Shown: piece after piece, positions 54,550-61,786 of the stretch
Layout: each line of letters starts with the position of its first letter
Position numbering within the stretch: the first letter of the stretch is position 1
Assembly (NCBI RefSeq): GCF_021352225.1
Contig: NZ_JAAUVI010000016.1
Location: 33,793-97,792 of the forward strand
Reading direction: 5' to 3'
DNA from: Methylobacterium sp. C25
GTDB lineage: Bacteria; Pseudomonadota; Alphaproteobacteria; Rhizobiales; Beijerinckiaceae
DNA length: 64,000 nucleotides
Made by a program: the position numbers and the translations under genes
Notes under the pieces: generated by a model
Told to the model about the DNA's origin: nothing
The model's input: only the letters and a program-made list of their open reading frames with translations
The model's database searches: none

Positions 54550-54915
54550 TTATTGCTTCACTAGAGATCCAACTACGCCGTGTAAATTGCCAATTGTCTG
54601 AAATGATCTTGGGGAGATCATGTACGATCCCGTCACAAATGACTGTGGTGTGCTCATCGGCCCGCATAACCCGGTGTCAATACAAGCAGACGCATAGATT
54701 GCGAGAGAATTAGGAGTACCCCAGTTGGCGGTCCGCCCCCTAAACCAAGCAGTATAAACATCATTGCCTAAAGCGCAGATACAAATAGCCTGGACAGAGT
54801 TTTGTACGACCTTAGTTTGTGCCGATGAGATATTAGGATAGAAAGTAAAAGCGCACAATATTAGCCTGATAAGCTTACTTTTTTCTGGTATTGAAAATGA
54901 CTTTAGCGCATTCAT
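54550..54915 (-). CDS. Small secreted protein 3
   Basis: 121 residues from ATG 54915: signal-like segment (LIRLILCAFTFYPNISSAQ) and a mature domain with C-I-C-A-L-G-N-D-V-Y-T-A-W-F-R-G-R and IDTGLCGPM. It is AT-rich like its two neighbours and is the first of three leftward genes. The in-frame sequence further upstream belongs to a different decayed gene. Confidence 0.55.
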   Translation of the reverse strand: MNALKSFSIPEKSKLIRLILCAFTFYPNISSAQTKVVQNSVQAICICALGNDVYTAWFRGRTANWGTPNSLAIYASACIDTGLCGPMSTPQSFVTGSYMISPRSFQTIGNLHGVVGSLVKQ

Positions 54916-54919
54916 CAGT

Positions 54920-55125
54920 CTAAAGCTCCGAATCGGCCGCCACGAAGGCATGATAGTCAGTATGATGCCTGTGTGTCTCGTCCGAAAAATCCTGAAGATA
55001 CGCTGCAAACAAAATATCTGGGCACCACTCCCGCACTTCGTCAGCGCCATCGCCCGGTCCCCCGGCACCAGCCGCTTCCGCTTGATTACAAAGCTCTGGA
55101 CGACGAGCGTGCTCTTGATCGCCAT
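54920..55125 (-). pseudogene. Decayed small alphaproteobacterial gene at the edge of the AT-rich block
   Basis: The N terminus MAIKSTLVVQSFVIKRKRLV followed by P-G-D-R is that of a short protein family I recall from related genomes, but the rest does not continue in that frame; a neighbouring frame gives DILFAAYLQDFSDETHRHHT. A frameshift or junction seems to have broken the gene near 55050, where the composition turns AT-rich. Confidence 0.35.
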
Positions 55126-55177
55126 GGGTTATGCCCGTTTTCCACAGGGCCCATCGGTTGACCCTTTGGGCCGATAT

Positions 55178-55192
55178 GTTCACTTTTCGTTC
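55178..55192 (+). promoter_or_regulatory. LexA/SOS box of the umuDC operon
   Basis: GTTC-ACTTTTC-GTTC, the exact alphaproteobacterial LexA consensus, 22 nt before ATG 55214. It indicates DNA-damage control of the four-gene operon that ends in umuC. Confidence 0.8.
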
Positions 55193-55213
55193 TTTACACA
55201 GGAAGGACGAATC

Positions 55214-55420
55214 ATGGGCTGGCCAGCGCGGCTGCCGAGCGAGGTGGATGCCATTGTGGAAGCCTATTTGATCCGCGCGGGAGGCAGCCCGGGGACAGCC
55301 TTGCGCATGGCGGTGCAGGATGCCCTCGCCGACCTGTGGGAGGCAGAGCGCCGAGCCGGCGAGCAGAACCGGCTGATCTCGCGCGGTTACGCACGGGCTG
55401 GCTTGAACTGCCGGCAATGA
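55214..55420 (+). CDS. Small SOS-operon protein 1
   Basis: 68 residues (MGWPARLPSEVDAIVEAYLI; ALRMAVQDALADLWEAERRA), helical and acidic. It follows a GGAAGGA site and an SOS box. Its stop overlaps the next ATG by 4 nt. No family is recognised; being first in a LexA-controlled umuDC operon suggests an accessory or regulatory role. Confidence 0.6.
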   Translation: MGWPARLPSEVDAIVEAYLIRAGGSPGTALRMAVQDALADLWEAERRAGEQNRLISRGYARAGLNCRQ

Positions 55421-55659
55421 GGACATTGCCAATCCAGGGTCGCCAGATCGCCGCTCTTCGCGCCCTCCGAGTGAACCCTGGTGGGATGCGGCGCGGAGCC
55501 TATCCGCGCATCATGCCGGCCCTCGTCGAGCGCGGCTATGTCGTGGAGCGACCGGCCACTGTTGGTTCGTGCCAGGGCATGACCGCTTGGTTTCTCACGA
55601 AGGCGGGTCGCGACCTGCTGAAGATCGTCGGCAGCGGCGAGCCGAGAGAGCCAGCCTAG
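55417..55659 (+). CDS. Small SOS-operon protein 2 (winged-helix-like)
   Basis: 80 residues. QGRQIAALRALRVNPGGMRRG, IMPALVERGYVVERPA and AWFLTKAGRDLLKIV look like the helices and wing of a small winged-helix DNA-binding domain. It is coupled to the preceding gene by ATGA and ends 65 nt before umuD. Confidence 0.55.
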   Translation: MRTLPIQGRQIAALRALRVNPGGMRRGAYPRIMPALVERGYVVERPATVGSCQGMTAWFLTKAGRDLLKIVGSGEPREPA

Positions 55660-55724
55660 GCTGGAATAACCCATCTGCCGGTCACGGCCCCCGGCAGCCC
55701 CATACCCATCCCTTGGAGACATCG

Positions 55725-56180
55725 GTGCGTATCGTCAGTTTGGACGATCTTCCCGCCGGCCGCCTCGGCTCGGTCGATGTTCCATTCATGGGTCCGGCCG
55801 TGTGCGCCGGTTTTCCGTCGCCGGCCGACGATTTCCTGGAAGAAGCGCTCGGCCTGCCGCGATGGCTCGTTCCGAACCCGCCGGCGACGTTCCTCTGGCG
55901 CGTCTCGGGCTGGTCCGTCGTCGGCGCCGGCATCCACGATGGCGATATCGTCGTGGTCGACCGCAGCGTCGAACCGAAGCACGACGACGTCGTGCTCGCC
56001 ATCATCGACGGCACGGCCTCGCTGAAGCGCTATCGGCTCGACGGAAACCAGGCCACGCTCGCCTTCGACAATCCAGAGCTGCCGGCAACGCCCATCGAAG
56101 ACATCGGCGAGGCAGCGATCTGGGGCGTCGTCACGACGTCGCTGCGCCTGCTCCGGCCTCTCGCTCGGAGCCGGCGGTGA
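55725..56180 (+). CDS. umuD: UmuD-like S24 autopeptidase
   Basis: 151 residues from GTG 55725, after a GGAG site. It has the cleavage region VCAGFPSPADD (Ala-Gly, about 26-36), the nucleophile in SGWSVVGAGIHDGDIVVVD (Ser near 63) and the general-base lysine in TASLKRYRL (near 99). UmuD' pairs with UmuC to form the translesion polymerase. The stop overlaps the umuC GTG by 4 nt. Confidence 0.9.
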   Translation: MRIVSLDDLPAGRLGSVDVPFMGPAVCAGFPSPADDFLEEALGLPRWLVPNPPATFLWRVSGWSVVGAGIHDGDIVVVDRSVEPKHDDVVLAIIDGTASLKRYRLDGNQATLAFDNPELPATPIEDIGEAAIWGVVTTSLRLLRPLARSRR

Positions 56181-57469
56181 GCCGCGCTATCGCGTTGATC
56201 GACGGCAACAGCTTCTACTGCTCCTGTGAGCGCGTTTTCGACGGCAAGCTCGCCGGCGTGCCCGTGATCGTGCTGTCCAACAATGACGGCTGCGCCATAG
56301 CCCGAACCGCCGAGGCCAAGGCGCTCGGGATCAAGATGGGCGCGCCGTACTTCATGATCCGGGAGCTCTGTCGCGCCCAGGGCGTGCGCGTCTTCTCGTC
56401 GAATTATACCCTCTATGGGGACATGTCGGCGCGCATCAACGCGATCTATCGAGAGGCCGCGCCGAGGGTCGAGGTCTACTCGATCGACGAGAGCTTCCTT
56501 GACCTGTCCGACATCCGCGAGGGCGAGCGCGTCTCGCTGGCCTGCGACATCCGCGCCACCGTGCGCGCTTGGACCGGCATCCCGACCTGCGTCGGCATCG
56601 GCCCGACGAAGACGCTGGCGAAGCTCGCCAATCATATCGCCAAATCTGTCGCCGAGCTCGGTGGGGTCTGCGATCTGACCGACCCGGCCGCCTATGATTT
56701 CTGGCTGCCCCGGATCCATGTCGGCGAGCTGTGGGGCGTCGGTCGCGCCTCGCTCGCGAAGCTCGAAGCGATGGGGGTCGATAGCGTCGCCGATCTCCGC
56801 GACCTCGATCCGCGCCCGGTACGCAAGGCGCTGACCGTGGTCGGCGAGCGCATGATCCACGAGCTGCGGGGCATGGCCTGCCTGTCCCTCGACCAGGTCC
56901 CGGCACAGCGGAAAGGCTGCGCGGTTACACGTTCCTTCGGCAATCGCATCGAGGATCGGGCGAGCCTGGAACAGGCAGTCGCCGCTCACGCGACCCGACT
57001 CGGTGAGAAGCTCCGTCGGGAAAGCCTCGGTACCGATCACGTCACCGTCTTCTTCCACACCTCGGAGCACGACCGAGACGGCCCGCAACGCTCGGTCTCG
57101 ACGGTCGTCACGCTACCGGAGGCGACGAACGACACGATGGCGCTGATCAAGGCGGCGCTCCATGGCGTCGCGCGGACCTGGCGGCCTCAGGGGGATCCGC
57201 CATGGCGCTACAGCAAGGCCGGTGTCATCACCGTGGATCTCGTGCCGTTGGAGAAGAGCCAACGCGCGCTCATCGGCCAACTCGACCGGGAGCACGGCGC
57301 TGCGCTGATGGCGGCGATCGACGCTTGCAATGCCCGGTTCGGTCGAGGGGCGGTGGTGCCTGCTCGTGCTGGTCTGGAGCGGGCGCGGGTCGGCTGGTCC
57401 ACGAAGTTCGAGATGCGGACGCCGCGCTACACGACGCGGATCGACGAGCTTCCTGTGGCCGTGGCATGA
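56177..57469 (+). CDS. umuC: UmuC-like Y-family DNA polymerase
   Basis: 430 residues. It has ALIDGNSFYCSCERVFDGKL (metal Asp, about 5-24), SNNDGCAIART, YSIDESFLDL (Asp-Glu pair, about 101-110), the helix-hairpin-helix GIPTCVGIGPTKTLAKLAN and the C-terminal DUF4113 tail WSTKFEMRTPRYTTRID. A canonical Q-x-x-L-F clamp motif is not evident. It is coupled to umuD. Its last about 37 codons recur in diverged form at 58969. Confidence 0.94.
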   Translation: MSRAIALIDGNSFYCSCERVFDGKLAGVPVIVLSNNDGCAIARTAEAKALGIKMGAPYFMIRELCRAQGVRVFSSNYTLYGDMSARINAIYREAAPRVEVYSIDESFLDLSDIREGERVSLACDIRATVRAWTGIPTCVGIGPTKTLAKLANHIAKSVAELGGVCDLTDPAAYDFWLPRIHVGELWGVGRASLAKLEAMGVDSVADLRDLDPRPVRKALTVVGERMIHELRGMACLSLDQVPAQRKGCAVTRSFGNRIEDRASLEQAVAAHATRLGEKLRRESLGTDHVTVFFHTSEHDRDGPQRSVSTVVTLPEATNDTMALIKAALHGVARTWRPQGDPPWRYSKAGVITVDLVPLEKSQRALIGQLDREHGAALMAAIDACNARFGRGAVVPARAGLERARVGWSTKFEMRTPRYTTRIDELPVAVA

Positions 57470-57611
57470 AGTAATTGGACTTCAGGGGGCGAGGCATTCG
57501 CGACCCAGGAACCTCAGGGCCTTTCCACCATTGAAAGCCATCGCCGGCCGGTAAGCTCGGGCGTCGGCGCTTGGGAGTACGCAGACTCTCGCCCTGACGA
57601 TTGAGGGCAAG

Positions 57612-57872
57612 ATGGCTCGCTACTACTTCGACATTCACGACGGCCATTCGCTGATCCGGGACGATGTCGGCGACGAATGCGCCGACGCTAAAGTCATCCG
57701 CCGGCTAGCGATGGAAACGCTGCCGCAGATCGCCCGTGACGAGATCCCCAAAGACGGCGATCAGCAGGCTTACACCGTGGTCGTGCGCAACGAGAGCAAC
57801 GTCACGGTCTACACGGCGACGCTGGCGTTTGCCGGCCTATGGTTAGGGGATGTGGAAGAGCCGGCTCAATAG
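57612..57872 (+). CDS. DUF6894-type small protein (element copy)
   Basis: 86 residues: M-A-R-Y-Y-F-D-I-H-D-G, I-R-D-D-V-G-D-E, DEIPKDGDQQAYTVVVRNES and ATLAFAGLWL. It is related in pattern to the chromosomal gene at 31316. It lies 142 nt after umuC; whether it belongs to the SOS transcript is unclear. Function unknown. Confidence 0.7.
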   Translation: MARYYFDIHDGHSLIRDDVGDECADAKVIRRLAMETLPQIARDEIPKDGDQQAYTVVVRNESNVTVYTATLAFAGLWLGDVEEPAQ

Positions 57873-57888
57873 GGCCGAAAGCCTCTCA

Positions 57889-58080
57889 TCACTCGCACTC
57901 GCCCTTTGCTTCGACCTCGGGCGGGCAATCGACGAACGGGATTGCGCCTTGTTGAGATAGCCAGTCGCCGAGCGCCGCGTTGACGGCCTCGTCTCGGCTC
58001 GGCTTCGGCTCTTGCCCGGCGATGAAGCGGTCGATCGCCTCACTGATTTCCGGCGTCAGGGTGATCGTGGTCGCGGACAT
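57889..58080 (-). CDS. Ribbon-helix-helix-like small protein
   Basis: 63 residues: TITLTPEISEAIDRFIAGQE followed by KPSRDEAVNAALGDWL, the strand-helix-helix pattern of CopG/ParD-type regulators, with an acidic tail ending G-E-C-E. No toxin gene adjoins it, so it may be a solitary regulator or orphan antitoxin. Confidence 0.6.
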   Translation of the reverse strand: MSATTITLTPEISEAIDRFIAGQEPKPSRDEAVNAALGDWLSQQGAIPFVDCPPEVEAKGECE

Positions 58081-58163
58081 GGGGCTCTCCTCAAATCATC
58101 CAACCGTGGACGGCTGGCCGATGATCCATGGCGATGACGAACCCGCAGGCGCAGACTGCCCGA

Positions 58164-58829
58164 ATGTGCGGACGGTTCACCCAATACCCAACCTGGGCCC
58201 AGGTCCACGAGGCGATGAGCATCATCGGCCCGCGGCGAAACCTGCGCGCCCGTTACAACATCGCGCCGACCACGACTGTCGAGGCGGTGCGCCAGGGTGA
58301 GGAAGGACGCGAGATCGTTCCGATGCGCTGGGGGCTCGTTCCAGTGTGGTGGAAGAAGCCGCTCAAGAGCGTGCCGGCGACGTTCAACGCCCGCGCTGAG
58401 ACCGTGGCTGAGAAGCCCATGTTCCGCGACGCCTTCAAGAAGCGTCGCTGCATCATCCCGGCAAGCGGCTTCTACGAGTGGACCGGCGAGAAGGGTGACA
58501 AGCAGCCCCATCTCTTCACGGCGGCCGATGATGCGCCCGTATTGGCGATCGCGGGCCTATGGGACCGTTGGCGCGATCCCGAGGGTGAGGAAATGCTCTC
58601 CTGCACCATGGTCGTCACCGAGCCGTCTGATTGGATGGAGCCCTATCACGACCGCATGCCGGTGATCCTCGACGGCAAGCAGATCGACGCTTGGCTCGAC
58701 GGCTCGGCCGGCACTGAGATCCTGAAACCGGCCGAGGAAAGCGCGCTCAAGGAATTCCCGGTATCGAAGCGGGTCAATAAGGTCGGCAACGACGACGACC
58801 CGAGCCTGATCGAAAAGGATGCGGCCTGA
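58164..58829 (+). CDS. SRAP domain DNA-protein crosslink peptidase (YedK/HMCES-like)
   Basis: 221 residues. Start ATG 58164 (M-C-G-R-F-T-Q) is preferred over an upstream ATG because the catalytic cysteine must be residue 2. Further conserved elements are YNIAPT, the Asn in FNARAET, the Glu in ASGFYEW and the His in MEPYHDRMPVIL. SRAP proteins shield abasic sites by a covalent link to DNA. It fits the SOS gene group with umuDC nearby. Confidence 0.93.
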   Translation: MCGRFTQYPTWAQVHEAMSIIGPRRNLRARYNIAPTTTVEAVRQGEEGREIVPMRWGLVPVWWKKPLKSVPATFNARAETVAEKPMFRDAFKKRRCIIPASGFYEWTGEKGDKQPHLFTAADDAPVLAIAGLWDRWRDPEGEEMLSCTMVVTEPSDWMEPYHDRMPVILDGKQIDAWLDGSAGTEILKPAEESALKEFPVSKRVNKVGNDDDPSLIEKDAA

Positions 58830-58968
58830 CAGCGCGCCGAACCCCCACGGGTCGACGCCAAGGATCTGCAGCGACCGCTTCCGGCAGGCGAGCTGGTCAT
58901 CGCGGCTTGCGGGAGGAAGGGCGATGGGCCGCGGGAGTAGCCGCAGCTTGCCCGCTTTGGCCGCGGCG

Positions 58969-59079
58969 CCGGCGCGGGCTGGGCTAGACCGGGCTCGCTC
59001 GAGCTGGTCGACGAAGTTCGAAATGCGGACGCCGCGCTACTCGACGCGGATCGATGAGCTACCAGTTGCGCTGGCCTAA
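58969..59079 (+). pseudogene. Duplicated 3' end of umuC
   Basis: 36 codons reading PARAGLDRARSSWSTKFEMR then TPRYSTRIDELPVALA parallel the umuC C terminus (PARAGLERARVGWSTKFEMR onward), with nucleotide differences mostly at third positions. Sequence to its left is unrelated to umuC. It is therefore a relic of a second umuC allele, not a recent tandem copy. Confidence 0.85.
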
Positions 59080-59110
59080 GAAAAAGAGGGCCGAGCTTGG
59101 CTCGGCCCTC
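59080..59110 (-). terminator. Intrinsic terminator
   Basis: A perfect 11-bp stem GAGGGCCGAGC/GCTCGGCCCTC with a TTG loop; the minus-strand transcript ends in TTTTTCTT. It lies 26 nt after the small gene at 59136. Confidence 0.85.
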
Positions 59111-59135
59111 TCAATTCCCCGATGAGGTCGCGCTC

Positions 59136-59282
59136 TTAGCGTTCGCTCACGGGGCCGACCGGGATCCGGAAGGCGCGCTTTCCATAGTTCCGAGCCCAGA
59201 GCACAGTCCCATTCGGGAGCGTGATGAACGGGCGGAAGATGAATTGCTGACCCTCGTCGGGCGGCTTGGGGGTCGAGGCCAT
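59136..59282 (-). CDS. 48-residue conserved-type small protein
   Basis: MASTPKPPDEGQQFIFRPFI, then T-L-P-N-G-T-V-L-W-A-R-N-Y-G-K-R-A-F-R-I-P-V. The Y-G-K-x-A-F-R-I-P ending is a pattern I associate with very short hypothetical proteins of Hyphomicrobiales. It has its own terminator. Function unknown. Confidence 0.6.
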   Translation of the reverse strand: MASTPKPPDEGQQFIFRPFITLPNGTVLWARNYGKRAFRIPVGPVSER

Positions 59283-59349
59283 CGTGAAAGTCCTTTCATT
59301 CGATGGTTGACCGAGAGCCGCCGCGGACCTAGATATTCCACCTCTCACA

Positions 59350-59439
59350 GCAAATATCCGAGGGCCGGCGACGGCCCCCGATCGGTTTCAGTGGACCTTC
59401 TGGTCCACCGAACGCGCCCCGCCCCTGGCGGGGCGTTTT
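59350..59439 (+). ncRNA. Candidate small RNA ending in a strong terminator
   Basis: Three consecutive hairpins without a reading frame: GGGCC/GGCCC (59362-59377), GTGGACC-TTCT-GGTCCAC (59391-59408) and CGCCCCGCC-CCT-GGCGGGGCG followed by TTTT (59415-59439). No plus-strand gene lies immediately upstream, so the terminator most likely ends a short RNA. The 5' end is a guess. Confidence 0.45.
59415..59439 (+). terminator. Intrinsic terminator (sRNA or upstream transcript)
   Basis: A 9-bp perfect stem CGCCCCGCC/GGCGGGGCG, 3-nt loop, then TTTT on the plus strand. Confidence 0.8.
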
Positions 59440-59483
59440 GCGTTGAGGAATCAATTAGAGTTCTGCCACTCTCGTTGCAACCC

Positions 59484-59515
59484 CCTGGAAAGGAATCATT
59501 AACCATATTTCCAGG
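59484..59515. promoter_or_regulatory. Inverted repeat upstream of the winged-helix-like gene
   Basis: CCTGGAAA and TTTCCAGG (8 bp, perfect) are separated by 16 nt in an AT-rich stretch about 70 nt before ATG 59586. It could be an operator for the following gene, possibly autoregulatory. Confidence 0.45.
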
Positions 59516-59585
59516 ATTTTGATACGTTGATGCCAATTCCGATTAAATTGGTGATGGCATGAACATGCAGGTCGGAGGCCGCATC

Positions 59586-59993
59586 ATGGACGAGCGGTCA
59601 TACTACGAGGTTCTTCAACGACGCCGTGAGCTCCAGGAAGAGCTCCGTGTTTTGAACGAAATTATCCACGGCTATGAACGGCTTAAAGAGCTTCGTTCTG
59701 GCAACGCCGCTCGCACGGTGGAGGCGTCCTCAGACGACAAACCGCGGCTGCGAGAGCGCAACGTTTATTCCCCGCGGCAGCTCGCCAATTTCGCCCGCGC
59801 AGAGATTCTAAAGCGCGGTCGTCCGATGACTCGAGGTGAATTGCTCGACGCCTTTGAATCCGAGGGCATCCCACTCGCTGGCCGCGATAAAGCCCGTAAC
59901 CTTGGCACAATCATGTGGAGATTTCGGGAGGAATTCGAGAACGTCCCCGGTAGAGGCTACTGGCCGAAGGACGTGCCGAATCCTGATCGATAG
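59586..59993 (+). CDS. Winged-helix (HARE-HTH-like) regulator-type protein
   Basis: 135 residues from ATG 59586 (GGAGG 7 nt upstream; an earlier ATG at 59559 has no such site). A helical, coiled-coil-like N terminus (VLQRRRELQEELRVLNEII) is followed by SPRQLANFARAEILKRGRPM, then L-L-D-A-F-E-S-E-G-I-P, K-A-R-N-L-G-T-I-M-W-R-F-R and P-G-R-G-Y-W-P. The C-terminal half matches a winged-helix domain found in many mobile-element regulators. DNA target unknown. Confidence 0.65.
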   Translation: MDERSYYEVLQRRRELQEELRVLNEIIHGYERLKELRSGNAARTVEASSDDKPRLRERNVYSPRQLANFARAEILKRGRPMTRGELLDAFESEGIPLAGRDKARNLGTIMWRFREEFENVPGRGYWPKDVPNPDR

Positions 59994-60002
59994 AGACGTG
60001 GT

Positions 60003-60362
60003 TCAATCTGCCAATCGGAGTGGACGGCTAATCTGAATGGCTTCGACGGCAGCGATCACCGAAGCGTCTGGATGCTGGTTGCAATAGGCTCTGATGGAAC
60101 CGAGCATGAGATCGGCGTTCAGCCCAGCCAAGTCGCGGAAATTTCGATCTCGGGCGGTCTTCATGGCGTTCACGCCGCTCATGAAACCAAATGCCCAGCC
60201 CAGGATCGCCGTGCGGCCCGGAGCCAAGCTCACGAAGCTGTCGATCTCCCGACAGGGTGTCAGGCCAAAGCCTGCTACGTTGCCGTTCTGGGCGTGCCCC
60301 GAGATCGTAGCCAGCAGGACAATCAAGGCGACGGACAGGTAAGCTTGAGCGGTCGAGCGCAT
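60003..60362 (-). CDS. Small secreted protein next to integrase
   Basis: 119 residues: signal peptide (VALIVLLATISGHAQ) and a helical mature domain (CREIDSFVSLAPGRTAILGW; FMSGVNAMKTARDRNF; IRAYCNQHPDASVIAAVEAI) with two cysteines, resembling small Rap1a/HdeA-type periplasmic proteins. It ends shortly before the winged-helix gene and starts 9 nt after the integrase stop, so it is probably co-transcribed with it. Confidence 0.65.
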   Translation of the reverse strand: MRSTAQAYLSVALIVLLATISGHAQNGNVAGFGLTPCREIDSFVSLAPGRTAILGWAFGFMSGVNAMKTARDRNFRDLAGLNADLMLGSIRAYCNQHPDASVIAAVEAIQISRPLRLAD

Positions 60363-60371
60363 CGAGGCCTC

Positions 60372-61649
60372 CTAGAGAACCGCTACTAGCCCTGTGCGAT
60401 TGCCGCATGTCAGATCCGGCGCTGTCCGCCGAATCGTCTCTGCCACATAGCTCGGCGCGAGGTGAGCGTAGTGCTTCTCGGCCATCCGCGTTCCCGAGTG
60501 GCCGAGCGCTTCGGCGACGACCATCAGGGGCGCGCCGTTGCGAACCATGGCACTGGCGTAGGAGTGGCGGAGCTCGTGAAGCGTGATGCTCTCCAGCTTC
60601 GCTCGTCCCAGCGCCTCCTTGAAGCCACGCTGGTATTGCGCGGGCTTCCAGGCCTCGCCGTCCTCTCGAACCAGCAATGGTGATTTGGGCCCCCTCCCCG
60701 TTCCAAGGCGCTCGAATAGGCTGACGCCGCCTACAGTGAGCGGGATGTGCCGGGCTCGGCCATTCTTGCTGCGCTCGACGAACACAGTCCCGTTGGCGCG
60801 GTCGAAGTCACGAACCGTAAGCTTCGACAACTCGCCGAAGCGGGCTCCTGTCATCAGGGCGGCCGCGACGAGATCCCGGAGCGGCCCTTCGGACGTATTG
60901 AGCAGCCGCTGCTGCTCGGCGGCGTCGAGGAATTGGACCCGGGCCGAGCCGGTATCTCGGAACGGCTTGAGCAACCGCCAGGCGCGATCGTTCTCAACGA
61001 GCTGATGATGGTAAGCCCAATTGAGGGCGGCCTTGAGCAGCGTTAACGTGCGGTTGGCCGTGTCTCGCCGTCGACGCAGCGCTTCGGGATCTGTGACGTC
61101 GACCGCTCGCGTGTTGCGCTTGGTAGCGAGCTTTCCCGTCCGCAGCAGCTTTGGCGCGTGCACCATGGCGTCGCGCCAGCGCCGCAGTTTGTCGAGCGTG
61201 AGGTCGGTCACGCGCAGATTGCCGAGCTTGGGCCGGACGTGGACCCGGGCTCGAGATTTGGCGTCATAGATCGCCTTCATGCCTTCGGCTTCGCGCGCTT
61301 CAAGGTACCGGTCGAGCGCATCGTTGACCGTCAGCGCTGGCTGCGCGTCCGGCGCTGATCGCAGCGATTTCACCCAAGCCCGTGCCGCATCCTTGGCCTG
61401 CTCGTGCGTCAGAATCTTCGAGCCGTCGGCCGTCGCGACGTCATCGGCCCTCCCAAGCATCAACTGGACGCGTTTGCCCTCCGGCGTCCGCGATGCGGCA
61501 AGCCATGAACCGCCCTGCCCTCTCGTGCCTCGCCCACTGCGATACCCCAGCCGCACGCCCGGACCGATCAGCTCCCACTCGGGCGCGTCGGACGACGGCA
61601 GCTCGGCCCGGCTTGCCCGGCTTTTGAACGCACTGGCTCTGCGGGCCAT
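60372..61649 (-). CDS. int: Tyrosine recombinase integrase of the element
   Basis: 425 residues from ATG 61649, with an N-terminal arm-binding/DUF4102-like region, a core-binding domain (TVNDALDRYLEAREAEG) and a catalytic domain. Catalytic residues are Arg in TGARFGELSKL, His-x-x-Arg in LHELRHSYAS, His in LGHSGTRMAEKHYAHL and Tyr in the same motif. It reads inward from the right att site, 138 nt away, and should catalyse integration at tRNA-Glu. Confidence 0.95.
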   Translation of the reverse strand: MARRASAFKSRASRAELPSSDAPEWELIGPGVRLGYRSGRGTRGQGGSWLAASRTPEGKRVQLMLGRADDVATADGSKILTHEQAKDAARAWVKSLRSAPDAQPALTVNDALDRYLEAREAEGMKAIYDAKSRARVHVRPKLGNLRVTDLTLDKLRRWRDAMVHAPKLLRTGKLATKRNTRAVDVTDPEALRRRRDTANRTLTLLKAALNWAYHHQLVENDRAWRLLKPFRDTGSARVQFLDAAEQQRLLNTSEGPLRDLVAAALMTGARFGELSKLTVRDFDRANGTVFVERSKNGRARHIPLTVGGVSLFERLGTGRGPKSPLLVREDGEAWKPAQYQRGFKEALGRAKLESITLHELRHSYASAMVRNGAPLMVVAEALGHSGTRMAEKHYAHLAPSYVAETIRRTAPDLTCGNRTGLVAVL

Positions 61650-61692
61650 CGCTCGACCTTTTCGTTGTCGAAATCGTTGCCAACATTGCCAC

Positions 61693-61727
61693 GAAACGCG
61701 ATGGCACGCAATGAAACGATATGGCAC
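61693..61727. repeat. Tandem 15-bp repeats between int and attR
   Basis: GAAACGCGATGGCAC (61693-61707) and GAAACGATATGGCAC (61713-61727) match at 13 of 15 positions with a period of 20 bp. Position and spacing suit integrase arm-type or directionality-factor binding sites. Confidence 0.5.
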
Positions 61728-61786
61728 AAGTCATTGCGTTCTAATGAGTTTCAGGCCGTACCAGAGAGTGTCTCTATGCTTCAGAA

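Noticed and set aside
57889..58080. Toxin-antitoxin pair at the ribbon-helix-helix gene
   Set aside because: No toxin-like gene overlaps or adjoins it; neighbours are a DUF6894 gene and SRAP.
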